From Patescibacteria group bacterium (lineage in GTDB: Bacteria; Patescibacteriota; Patescibacteriia; Patescibacteriales; UBA12465), in NCBI GenBank assembly GCA_021734825.1, contig JAIPIE010000007.1, positions 1-17,053 of the forward strand: DNA of 17,053 nucleotides, read 5' to 3'. The notes under the pieces are model-generated. The model made no database searches and had not been told where the DNA came from. It saw only the letters and a program-made list of their open reading frames with translations. The first letter of the stretch is position 1; every line of letters starts with the position of its first letter. A program made the translations under genes and the position numbers. Positions 1 through 8,228 of the stretch are shown piece after piece.

Positions 1-3000
1 ACAACCACTATCATTACAACTTCCACAATCATTATGAGCATTGCCATCATAAACTTCAAAATTACCACGCATTTCCACTAAATCAAAATTTCCATTCGCC
101 TCACTACAATAATTAAGCGGGGAAGCACCTTGATAACCAAGATTTGAACGTCCGGACTTAGCCGCCGAACTGATTTCATCAACCGGATACCATACTAAAC
201 AGACATTCTTATTAGCTGGATCGTGTTGCAAGCAATAGCCAACTAAACCATCACTAACAACTTGAGCGTTCTTACTAGTACAAGAGGCTGCGTCCTGACT
301 CGGATATAGACGACATTCTTTGGCTGCATATTCCGTCTCGTTAATTTTTAATACCGGTTCAATATTAATATCATCAAAATAAACATAACGCTCCTCCCTT
401 ACACCGGTATTATTTGCACCCAAATAAATGTTAATAGCCTCAACTCCAGCTAATAGCTCTGCGCTTATCTTAAATACTTTACGCTCCCAGCCATTTGCAG
501 CACTAGATATATCAGTAGCAATTGGACCGTGTACAAAATCATTATGATCGTAGATATAAACCGCCGCCTGATAGCCGCTACCCTTAGTATTAACTAAATA
601 ATTTAAATAATAATCTTGACCAGACTGAATAGTAATCGGGGAGTTTAATGAGTGAGGAGAAGTCTGTTGACCGACCATAACTCGCAAATAAGCTTTTCCT
701 TCAGCCGGATAATCCGTTGGAGCGTTATTTGGTGAGTTAATAATACTATCTGCAGCTAAACCATTATCAAAGACACAATCTCCTCCATCGCTAGTCCTGC
801 AATCAAGCGCCTGTGTGCCAGCTTCAAAGTCATAGTGAGCCTCGGTATTTAAGCCGACCTCCTCCATGGCGGCTAAATTATACTTACTTAAGAGAGAATA
901 TCCAGTTAACTTATTAATACTAGCATTATTACTATTTAATGTTGCTGGATTATCATCTGTTGCTACAAAATTACTACATTCATTCTTATCATTTAGTTGA
1001 TTGCAAAGACCGAGAGCATAACAAGTCTTTTCTTGAGTGTCTGGATCAATTGCATAGGTCATACAATCAAGCCAAGAAGCACAAACGCGATTTGGCCGAA
1101 CTTTTATCAATTGATTAGCACTACAATTACCCTCAGTACATAAAACTGGCGGGTTGCCATCACTACTAGCAGCCGCATTCCAAGCACCGCTTAAAGACAG
1201 GAGACCTTGGGCGCCATTAATTGAACGTTCATTAAATAACACGCAACCATTATTAAAATTGACCAAACCGTTACAGCTCGTCTTATCAATATTCTGCTTA
1301 AATTGATAATCTAAAATTACCTCCTTTAATTGCACTTCATAGCTGGCTGAGGCTCCACTGATAATAGCTGAGGTATTGGTACGAGCATGAAAAATAATTC
1401 TTTTACCTGGTTCTTCATTAGGGATAATTAAAGCAGTTGTAGTGGTGCTGCTTAAACTATTATTTTCTTGCAATACAGAAACTCCAGCTGTAAATTGCAG
1501 TCGAACATTAAAATCCATTGTCACTAAAGTTTCGGGAGCATTCACAGACAATATATAAAGTTTGTTTGGTTGAATCGTCACTGTTTGTTCATAAGGACTG
1601 ACATTCGTATTCCAACCGCTATTACTGTTTTCTAAGGTAGGATTCATAATCAAGTTGGCGGAAAAAGTACTAACTGGATCAATGTATTCACTGCAACCAG
1701 AAGAAGCCGCTTGGCATAAAGCGGCCGACTCGGAAGGAACTGGAACCTGATTGCCACCACCGCCAAAACCAAAAGTCTCAAAATAGGAAACAGGACAATC
1801 ATAATCATTATTATCAATTAGGCACTGACTGTCATTAGCGCAATCACTATTAGTTGCACAAATTGCTTGATTTTTTTCCGTACCATCAATTGAGCCGCTA
1901 TCGTCGCTATCACAGCGCATCACCGGTACTTTATACCAAGCCTTACCCGGCTTAGTCGGATCAGAACTCACTCGATAAACGCAGGCGTCAGTCCCCGGAT
2001 TTTTAAAATATGAGAGCCCGGGACCATCAGCATATTGCCAGGCCTCACAACCAGCGTCATCTGCGGCACATAAAATCTTATCGTAATTATTGGGATTATT
2101 CTTCTTAAAGACATCGCTCCAATCAGAACTACTACCACCAGTCAAAGACTCACCTAAACGAGAACAACCTAAATCAGCGCTGTTACAGCGCTTTGACTCA
2201 TCATAAATTGCATAAAAGAAACGATCGCCGTCCACTTTAACACATTCATCTTCACCGGTATCACAAGTACCATTGCTATTTGTATCTTGCCAAATACCAG
2301 CTTTATAATCATTATAATTTGCCGTATTAATCATGAGTTCACAGCCAACTGCCGAGTCCTGACAAAGCTTACTAAATTGACGCAGATAGTGACTGCTGCC
2401 AGCGCGATCACGATAGAGAGAACAACCTAAATTATAATCAGGGCCCTGATAATTATCTAATAAATCATAAGAGCAAACATCAGGAATATCGCTACTACCC
2501 TTGATCAAATAATAGCGGTCGTTAATAGCTGTAAAAACCATGTTATCAAGATAGAAATCTTTATCAGCAACGACTATCAAAGATTCATCACTATCAACCT
2601 CATGGTCCAATAAAGCTAAATTTAATTCATAACTGCGCCATTCATTATCACCAGGAATAACAAAATTTCCATTTGGATTACTTTCTGTAGCATCGAAATA
2701 AGCAATATCTCCTTGACCATTCATTAAGGCTAAGTGCACATTTGTCGCTGTAGAAGCACTGGCGGTAAATTTAATATTATAGGACTGCCCCTGAACAACA
2801 CTATTACCGACTAGGCGGCGAATATGAGCGAAGCTGGCATTGGCACTATTGATAATTTTATCAAGCCAAGTCGCTTGAGCGCCATCGCAAGTAGTTGCCT
2901 GCGGCATGCCATTGAAATTCGCTCCGCGATCGTAATACAAGGAGTGCCCATTATTAGTATTAACAACTTGTGAACTTAGAGCATTGTCACCGCATTGTCC

Positions 3001-6000
3001 CTCCCAGCCATCAAGGCCAGTTTCAAAACTATAGGCACCAATCATTCTGGTATTATTGCCTAAGCTGCCATTATACTCACGACAACCATTCTGTTGAGCA
3101 TTACATTTCTTGCCTTCATCAGGAATTGCCTGATAGATACAAGCTTGATCTTGAGCACTCCAAGTGCCACCATTTTTACAAACATAGCAAACAGAGCTAC
3201 TAGTATTCCAAGAACGATCACTACCATTGCAATCAGCCTGATTCACGGTACTATCAATATTATTCTCCGCTAAACGATAGGCATGACAATTCTCCGAGCA
3301 AGTAATGGTATAGGAGGATAAATGATAGGAAATATTACCATTCTTATTATAAAATTGACGACAATCGGGATTAAAATTAGGGTCACTTGGCGTTAAATTA
3401 AATATTTCCTGACTACATAAAGCTGAATCATCAGTTGTCACCGCCGGGTTACCACTAATATCTTTTTTAAGAGATAAAGCTTTTAATTGGTAGCCACTTT
3501 CTTCTGTTCCTACCCAAGTATAAAAATCTGCACAACTCGCACTCGGTTGAATACATTGTTTTAACTGCGTGTAATATTCCCTGCCCTCACCACCAGCCGC
3601 AACAGCATCAAGATTGGTAAAAGCACTACAACCAGCCGCTTCAGCTCCGCAAGTAGCACTATTATCAGGAATTATTTTTTCAGCATAAGGAGAGTAGAAA
3701 TAACTTGCTTTAGAAACATAGATATCGTAACCATTACAAGTTGCATCACAATAGTCCGAAGACACAGCCTGCGCTGCTACTTGAAAACCGGTGCTCACCT
3801 CTTGATAGCGTTCACAACCAACTTCATCACGATTACACTGGCGAGCATAGTTATCGCAAATAGAAGGTGCATCGGCACGCAAACGGTAATCAGGACTACC
3901 GGGGTCAGCATCAATATAACAAACATCGGCTAAATATGGAGGAATAATTTGCTCGTAAACTTTAAAATTACCGTAGCTAGAAAAACCGGAATCCCAAGCT
4001 GTCATTTCTAACTTCATATTTCGCACCGCAAAGGCAACTTGATTGCCTCCACTATAACCAACTATTGAAAATGACATTTCTGATAGAGGCTTATCTTTTA
4101 AACTACGGGTAACAGAGATATGACGCCAAACGCTTTTATCTGTGATTTCGGCGGCGGCTAAATAATCAGCGCCCAAAACTAGATGCACCTTATCGCCCTC
4201 TTTAATATAAACATCCGCACTAAAGGTATAAGTTTCATCAGTTAAAATATTAAAATTTTCCGGAATTAATGGCACGGCATTATCAGAAAAGATGCCAATA
4301 GTCGAGCTAGAAGTATTATCTTCAGAAGTGACAAATAATACTTTCCCGCTAGAATTAACGTCTAGCTCGGAAGCATCAATTATTTCCGCCTCTTTATTAC
4401 CAACCGCCCAAACATTCCAATAGTTATTAATTTGAGAGCCTGCTCCCAAGTTATCGCCAATATTATCATCGGCAAAATCAGCGCCCATAATCAAATTCAA
4501 GCCCCAGCCTGGTTTAACCCTAATCATTTCTGTGCAAGCTTCATCGGCAGGAGAACAAGTGCTTAAATTTTTGTTGAAATAGGCGTTATTGCCAGTATTT
4601 TCCGACCAATTAACTTGTGAGGTTTCCTGATCATAAGTACCAAATAATGAATAGCGCTTACAACCAACTGCATCCGCATTACAATCAGCATAATCTAAAG
4701 TATTTTCTAAATAAGCCACTCGCTGATTAGTGCTCGCGTTAATAAAAGCGCTACAAGTATTGTCAATTGGCTCACAAGAACTAGCATCAAAACTCCAAGT
4801 ACGGCGCTCTGATTCACAATAACCATAGGCCTCGCAACTGCCATCGGCCCGCTCCTGAATACAGCTTTGCTCATCAGCGCAGTAATCATCGGCACGAGTA
4901 ATTTGAATAGTGTCAGACTGTCCAGCGATACCGGTAGCAATAACGGAAGTGTCAAGAATTTGGGAACTAAAGCCTTGTTTAGCACAATAATTTAAAGGCG
5001 CCTTTAAGACCCAGTTCGGATCCACTAAATTACGACACCAGCTTTGATTATTAACATTAAAATTAGAACTATATTCATTATATTCATCACTAGCACTAAA
5101 ACAGGAAACGAGATCAATTAAACTTGCCTGTTTATCAGCAGCGGCCGCCACTTCCCAGCTCACAGGAATAAGGCGATATTTACGCATTATTTCCAAATTA
5201 CGCAGATTATAGCTAGCATCACGATACTCACTCGTAAATAGCCAACTTTTATGTAAGTAACCGTCCTTAATTGCTTCTGCCACCGTTTTCTTCTCTGTCA
5301 CTGCTTGCATTAATTTATCATCAATCACACATTCAGTTGGTCCAGGGTTATCACGATCACGGCAAATACTTAAGGCTGATAAAATATCATAGTCAGCGCG
5401 TACCCCAAAATCCGGCTCAATAATACTGGCGGCGCTTTCCTTAACGGCCGTTTCGCCATAACGAATATTGGGGTCGGAGCTGGGATTAGTAAAAGAACTA
5501 GTACTATTACTAGTCGACTTTTTACCTAAGTTGCTCATTAGCTTGCTATAAGCAGAAAGAGCGAGTTGATTTAAAAAAACGTTGGCAGCATCAATTAAAG
5601 CATCACCAGAAAAAGTGGCCATATTACTAACATAGCCTTGTTCGGAAATCTCTTTTTTAACCTCAGCATCACCAGGTAGTCCAGTTAATTTACCAGCAAT
5701 ATTTTGCATGTCTAACCAACCACCATCAGCAATAAGTTTTGTTTTACTAATCTCTGTGGAACCATCTATACTCTTAGTCATATCAGTCTTTAAAGACCAA
5801 TAAATACCCAAGTCATTGCCGACAGGATTAAAAATATTAGAAAAATTATCAAGAAAGGATGGATCCTTAAAAGCAACCATGCGTTCAGCGGCATTAGACC
5901 AATTGGTAATTAATTCTGAAGCGGAACAATTCGGTGCTTGAGGGCGATTATAATCAACCAGACCCATGGCGATTTTTAATTTAACATCAATAGAAGATGG

Positions 6001-6630
6001 TTGACAGACGGCAACAGCATTAATGGATTGAGTCCTAGCCACACCATCATTACCAGTAGTGACAGTGCCTCCATTTATTGAAGACTTATTGACACAAGTA
6101 GAATAATTCTCAGAACATTTTCTTTCACATTGCTTGTAGTCCTCTTCACTTTCAGCATCAACCACGCTGGTAGAATCACATTCCCACTCACAATTACTAT
6201 AAGTGTCGGCACACTTTTTTGTATCCGATTCACTATTATCCCAATCATTATTATTCCAATTATTAATAGCATCCTCAATAAAGGCTCCGGCGGCTTCATC
6301 GCCAATTTGGGCGAGATAATCCCCCCAGCCTTGAGTCACAAACATTGGCTTCTGCCCTTCATTACCAGAGCCAAGCCAAGTGGCAGTATCAAAAGCGACC
6401 TTATTTAAAGCGGTTCTCACCGTTTTCTGAAAAGCGGCCGCCCCACCTTTTTCATAAGCTTTTTTTAGAAACTGCCAAATTGGATCTAAAATATTATTTA
6501 CTGCCTGATTAACATCCTGAGCATAAACAGGTTTAGGCGCTAACACAAAAAAGGAGCTAAATAAAATTAATAAAATAATAGTAGCTCCAAATCGGCGCCG
6601 ATTGATAGAAAAATGTAATCGCTTTTTCAT
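1..6630 (-). CDS. giant secreted cysteine-rich multidomain protein (C-terminus outside window)
   Basis: The frame is open from the ATG at 6630 to the window edge, 2210 codons with no stop. Residues 1-37 form a signal peptide (KKR, hydrophobic stretch about 16-31, cleavage likely after VYA37). Residues 39-120 are cysteine-free and contain a block TWLGSGNEGQKPMF (84-97) followed by GWGDYLAQIGDEAAGAFIE (101-119). A mirror-symmetric cysteine pair of segments lies at 140-179. From about 600 on, C-x6-C motifs recur, eight of them as C-x5-G-C. Four jelly-roll-like modules, resembling CBM4/9-type carbohydrate-binding domains, lie near 712-877, 1196-1366, 1659-1775 and 1932-2091; the second and fourth end in FYLDN and YFDDI strands. 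EF-hand-like loops lie at 1449-1460 and 1574-1585. Apart from the signal peptide no membrane helix is evident in the visible part. It follows the 215-aa calcium-repeat gene by 40 bp. Export and a surface or matrix role are inferred; I do not recognise a named family. Confidence 0.9.
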   Translation of the reverse strand, partial: MKKRLHFSINRRRFGATIILLILFSSFFVLAPKPVYAQDVNQAVNNILDPIWQFLKKAYEKGGAAAFQKTVRTALNKVAFDTATWLGSGNEGQKPMFVTQGWGDYLAQIGDEAAGAFIEDAINNWNNNDWDNSESDTKKCADTYSNCEWECDSTSVVDAESEEDYKQCERKCSENYSTCVNKSSINGGTVTTGNDGVARTQSINAVAVCQPSSIDVKLKIAMGLVDYNRPQAPNCSASELITNWSNAAERMVAFKDPSFLDNFSNIFNPVGNDLGIYWSLKTDMTKSIDGSTEISKTKLIADGGWLDMQNIAGKLTGLPGDAEVKKEISEQGYVSNMATFSGDALIDAANVFLNQLALSAYSKLMSNLGKKSTSNSTSSFTNPSSDPNIRYGETAVKESAASIIEPDFGVRADYDILSALSICRDRDNPGPTECVIDDKLMQAVTEKKTVAEAIKDGYLHKSWLFTSEYRDASYNLRNLEIMRKYRLIPVSWEVAAAADKQASLIDLVSCFSASDEYNEYSSNFNVNNQSWCRNLVDPNWVLKAPLNYCAKQGFSSQILDTSVIATGIAGQSDTIQITRADDYCADEQSCIQERADGSCEAYGYCESERRTWSFDASSCEPIDNTCSAFINASTNQRVAYLENTLDYADCNADAVGCKRYSLFGTYDQETSQVNWSENTGNNAYFNKNLSTCSPADEACTEMIRVKPGWGLNLIMGADFADDNIGDNLGAGSQINNYWNVWAVGNKEAEIIDASELDVNSSGKVLFVTSEDNTSSSTIGIFSDNAVPLIPENFNILTDETYTFSADVYIKEGDKVHLVLGADYLAAAEITDKSVWRHISVTRSLKDKPLSEMSFSIVGYSGGNQVAFAVRNMKLEMTAWDSGFSSYGNFKVYEQIIPPYLADVCYIDADPGSPDYRLRADAPSICDNYARQCNRDEVGCERYQEVSTGFQVAAQAVSSDYCDATCNGYDIYVSKASYFYSPYAEKIIPDNSATCGAEAAGCSAFTNLDAVAAGGEGREYYTQLKQCIQPSASCADFYTWVGTEESGYQLKALSLKKDISGNPAVTTDDSALCSQEIFNLTPSDPNFNPDCRQFYNKNGNISYHLSSYTITCSENCHAYRLAENNIDSTVNQADCNGSDRSWNTSSSVCYVCKNGGTWSAQDQACIYQAIPDEGKKCNAQQNGCREYNGSLGNNTRMIGAYSFETGLDGWEGQCGDNALSSQVVNTNNGHSLYYDRGANFNGMPQATTCDGAQATWLDKIINSANASFAHIRRLVGNSVVQGQSYNIKFTASASTATNVHLALMNGQGDIAYFDATESNPNGNFVIPGDNEWRSYELNLALLDHEVDSDESLIVVADKDFYLDNMVFTAINDRYYLIKGSSDIPDVCSYDLLDNYQGPDYNLGCSLYRDRAGSSHYLRQFSKLCQDSAVGCELMINTANYNDYKAGIWQDTNSNGTCDTGEDECVKVDGDRFFYAIYDESKRCNSADLGCSRLGESLTGGSSSDWSDVFKKNNPNNYDKILCAADDAGCEAWQYADGPGLSYFKNPGTDACVYRVSSDPTKPGKAWYKVPVMRCDSDDSGSIDGTEKNQAICATNSDCANDSQCLIDNNDYDCPVSYFETFGFGGGGNQVPVPSESAALCQAASSGCSEYIDPVSTFSANLIMNPTLENSNSGWNTNVSPYEQTVTIQPNKLYILSVNAPETLVTMDFNVRLQFTAGVSVLQENNSLSSTTTTALIIPNEEPGKRIIFHARTNTSAIISGASASYEVQLKEVILDYQFKQNIDKTSCNGLVNFNNGCVLFNERSINGAQGLLSLSGAWNAAASSDGNPPVLCTEGNCSANQLIKVRPNRVCASWLDCMTYAIDPDTQEKTCYALGLCNQLNDKNECSNFVATDDNPATLNSNNASINKLTGYSLLSKYNLAAMEEVGLNTEAHYDFEAGTQALDCRTSDGGDCVFDNGLAADSIINSPNNAPTDYPAEGKAYLRVMVGQQTSPHSLNSPITIQSGQDYYLNYLVNTKGSGYQAAVYIYDHNDFVHGPIATDISSAANGWERKVFKISAELLAGVEAINIYLGANNTGVREERYVYFDDINIEPVLKINETEYAAKECRLYPSQDAASCTSKNAQVVSDGLVGYCLQHDPANKNVCLVWYPVDEISSAAKSGRSNLGYQGASPLNYCSEANGNFDLVEMRGNFEVYDGNAHNDCGSCNDSGC
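1693..4776 (-). repeat. recurrent C-x6-C motif (mostly C-x5-G-C) inside the giant protein
   Basis: Within the giant protein a cysteine pair with fixed six-residue spacing recurs. The form C-x5-G-C, often followed one to three residues later by Y, F or L, starts at residues 650, 932, 994, 1176, 1423, 1482, 1521 and 1639 (for example CNADAVGC, CNRDEVGC, CQDSAVGC, CAADDAGC). Variants without the glycine, with the same cysteine spacing, start at 619, 692 and 1026 (CEPIDNTC, CSPADEAC, CIQPSASC). The copies are divergent at the DNA level and irregularly spaced, with jelly-roll-like modules between some of them, so this is a protein motif family and not a recent tandem duplication. Confidence 0.8.
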
Positions 6631-6670
6631 AGTTTTTCCAAATAAACCATCCTCTAAATAATATAAAAAT

Positions 6671-7318
6671 TTATTGAGCATTAATGCCTTGCCCAGCCAA
6701 CATTTCTTGATAAGTCTTAAGTAATTCTTCATCACTTAATTGCTGGAGCATGCTGGCATCAGCCCCGCTATCTAATAATAAGGCCCGCAACTGCGCCACA
6801 TCAGCCTGCCCCGACATCATTAACTGTAAGTTATCAGCATCAGCACTATCACCAGAAGTATTAGCGCTATTAGGTAATACGAGAGCTTCATTAACAACCA
6901 CATTATTAGTGGTCACTTCAATTTCACCATTACAATTTTGTCCAGTCGCACAATTCGGATTTGTGCCTTGCTCAATTTCCACCCGATCAGAAATTCCGTC
7001 ACTATCCGTATCTTCCAGGTAAGGCGAAGTGCCATATAAACTTCTTTCTTCATTATCGGTTAAGCCATCGCTGTCGGTATCAAAATTTAACAAAGCTGTT
7101 TCAAATTCACTGGTATCGGTGACTATATTATTTTGATTATTACTCGCTACATAAAAAGGACTGCTTAAACGATTATTAAACTGCCAAACCCACAAAACAA
7201 TAATACCCAAGCTGATCACGGACAGACTTAAGAAGGCAATCCGTTGTGGCTTGGGTAAACTTTTTAAAAATGAGACATGATTCTCATTATTTAGGTCTTC
7301 ATTTGAATTTTTTAACAT
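6671..7318 (-). CDS. membrane-anchored protein with two thrombospondin type-3-like calcium repeats
   Basis: A 215-residue protein with a cytoplasmic N-terminus rich in N and E, one membrane helix at about 27-47, and an external region. Two aspartate-rich loops, DTDSDGLTDNEE (80-91) and DTDSDGISDRVE (103-114), are spaced 23 residues apart and match the D-x-D-x-D-G-x-x-D calcium-binding pattern of thrombospondin type-3-like repeats. Two cysteines (123 and 129) follow closely and could form a disulfide. Residues about 176-212 look helical (QLRALLLDSGADASMLQQLSDEELLKTYQEML region) and are unassigned. It lies 50 bp after rsmA and 40 bp before the giant gene, so it may be co-transcribed with the giant protein and act with it at the surface; that link is inference. 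The ATG at 7318 has no Shine-Dalgarno site. Confidence 0.85.
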   Translation of the reverse strand: MLKNSNEDLNNENHVSFLKSLPKPQRIAFLSLSVISLGIIVLWVWQFNNRLSSPFYVASNNQNNIVTDTSEFETALLNFDTDSDGLTDNEERSLYGTSPYLEDTDSDGISDRVEIEQGTNPNCATGQNCNGEIEVTTNNVVVNEALVLPNSANTSGDSADADNLQLMMSGQADVAQLRALLLDSGADASMLQQLSDEELLKTYQEMLAGQGINAQ

Positions 7319-7319
7319 A

Positions 7320-7364
7320 AGTAATCTTAGCGTTTTATAAACAGCCGATAAAAAGCAGATTACT
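7320..7364. promoter_or_regulatory. inverted repeat before the calcium-repeat protein gene
   Basis: AGTAATCT at 7320-7327 and AGATTACT at 7357-7364 are perfect 8-bp inverted arms separated by 29 bp. Together they fill almost the whole gap between rsmA and the next gene, and one arm ends one base before the ATG on the minus strand. In RNA it could form a stem that occludes the start; in DNA it could be an operator. It lacks a following T-run on either strand, so it does not look like a terminator. It could be chance in AT-rich DNA. Confidence 0.3.
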
Positions 7365-7368
7365 AAAA

Positions 7369-8226
7369 TTATAACATAAAAGGAGTGATGCTAGCAACTA
7401 AGAGCTGCCACTGTTCTAAGCTTAAATCTTCAGCTCGAGTCTTTAAATTAATATTGGCACTCTCCATCGCTTTGGCGACATCCTCAGCCCTTAATTTCAG
7501 ACCGCCTTGTAAATTATTTTTCAACATTTTTCGCTTAGCGCTAAAAGCAACACGGGCGATGCGAAAAAAATGTTTTGCCTCCGCTAAAGAGGCTGGAGTC
7601 GGGCGAGGACGGTCATAGGAAAAATGTAAAATTGCACTATCTACCGCTGGAGCTGGCCAAAAATCGGATGAAGGCACAATTTTAACAATACGAGGAGTGC
7701 CATAATATTGCAGCGATAAAGAAAGCATAGTCATATCCGGGGCGGTAGTAATAATTCTCTCTGCCACTTCTTTTTGCAACATTAATACTAAAGATTGAGG
7801 CGGGCGTGCTGAAGTTAAAAAAGTTCTTAAGAATATGGAAGTAATATTATAGGGCAAGTTTGCCACTACTCGATATTCTTCATCATCTTGAAAATGCTCA
7901 GCCGGATTAAACTGCAAGATATCTTGATTAATTATTTCTACATTCTTTACATCCTGAGAATCAATGGCAATTGTTAAAATGTCTGCCAACTTGTCATCAA
8001 GCTCAACTGCCACGACCCGCGCGGCTTTTTTAGATAATTCCGCCGTTAAAAAACCTAAACCAGGGCCAACTTCTAAAACTGTATCCTCTTTTTTTATTTG
8101 AGCAGCATTAATAATTGCCTGATAAATACCTTCGTTAATTAAAAAATTCTGCCCCTTACTACGAGCAGGCTTAATGTCGTAAATACGACACAATTCTTTA
8201 GTTTTAGCGGCCAGACTCTCTATCAT
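7369..8226 (-). CDS. rsmA: 16S rRNA (adenine1518/1519-N6,N6)-dimethyltransferase RsmA/KsgA
   Basis: This 285-residue protein is a full-length RsmA/KsgA, which uses S-adenosylmethionine to dimethylate two adjacent adenines in the 3'-terminal hairpin of 16S rRNA late in small-subunit assembly. The sequence shows the family's KGQNFL near the N-terminus (24-29), the SAM-binding loop VLEVGPGLGFLT (50-61), an acidic ribose-binding VELDD (74-78), and the catalytic NLPYNI motif (123-128). A C-terminal helical domain with a basic KRKMLKNNL segment follows. The ATG lies 2 bp after the leuS stop, so translation is probably coupled to leuS. Length and motifs are ordinary; no oddities seen. Confidence 0.97.
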   Translation of the reverse strand: MIESLAAKTKELCRIYDIKPARSKGQNFLINEGIYQAIINAAQIKKEDTVLEVGPGLGFLTAELSKKAARVVAVELDDKLADILTIAIDSQDVKNVEIINQDILQFNPAEHFQDDEEYRVVANLPYNITSIFLRTFLTSARPPQSLVLMLQKEVAERIITTAPDMTMLSLSLQYYGTPRIVKIVPSSDFWPAPAVDSAILHFSYDRPRPTPASLAEAKHFFRIARVAFSAKRKMLKNNLQGGLKLRAEDVAKAMESANINLKTRAEDLSLEQWQLLVASITPFML

Positions 8227-8228
8227 AA

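Noticed and set aside
2970..3203. Plus-strand open frame rich in H, Y and C
   Set aside because: Antisense to the continuous giant-protein frame; composition is the complement of its coding sequence and there is no start signal.
6130..6408. Plus-strand open frame of 92 codons with hydrophobic residues
   Set aside because: It is antisense to the N-terminal part of the giant protein, has no recognisable family features, and its hydrophobicity comes from the reverse of N/D-rich codons. Similar short antisense frames over the giant gene, rsmA, leuS and xth were left out for the same reason.
6591..6600. Tat-type signal (RRRFG) at the start of the giant protein
   Set aside because: The twin arginine is present (residues 11-13), but the residues after it do not fit the S/T-R-R-x-F-L-K consensus and a Sec-type signal peptide with an AxA-like cleavage site explains it. 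Coordinates are approximate.
6677..6686. Perfect palindrome GCATTAATGC
   Set aside because: It lies within the last codons of the calcium-repeat gene; a 10-bp palindrome in AT-rich coding sequence is expected by chance.
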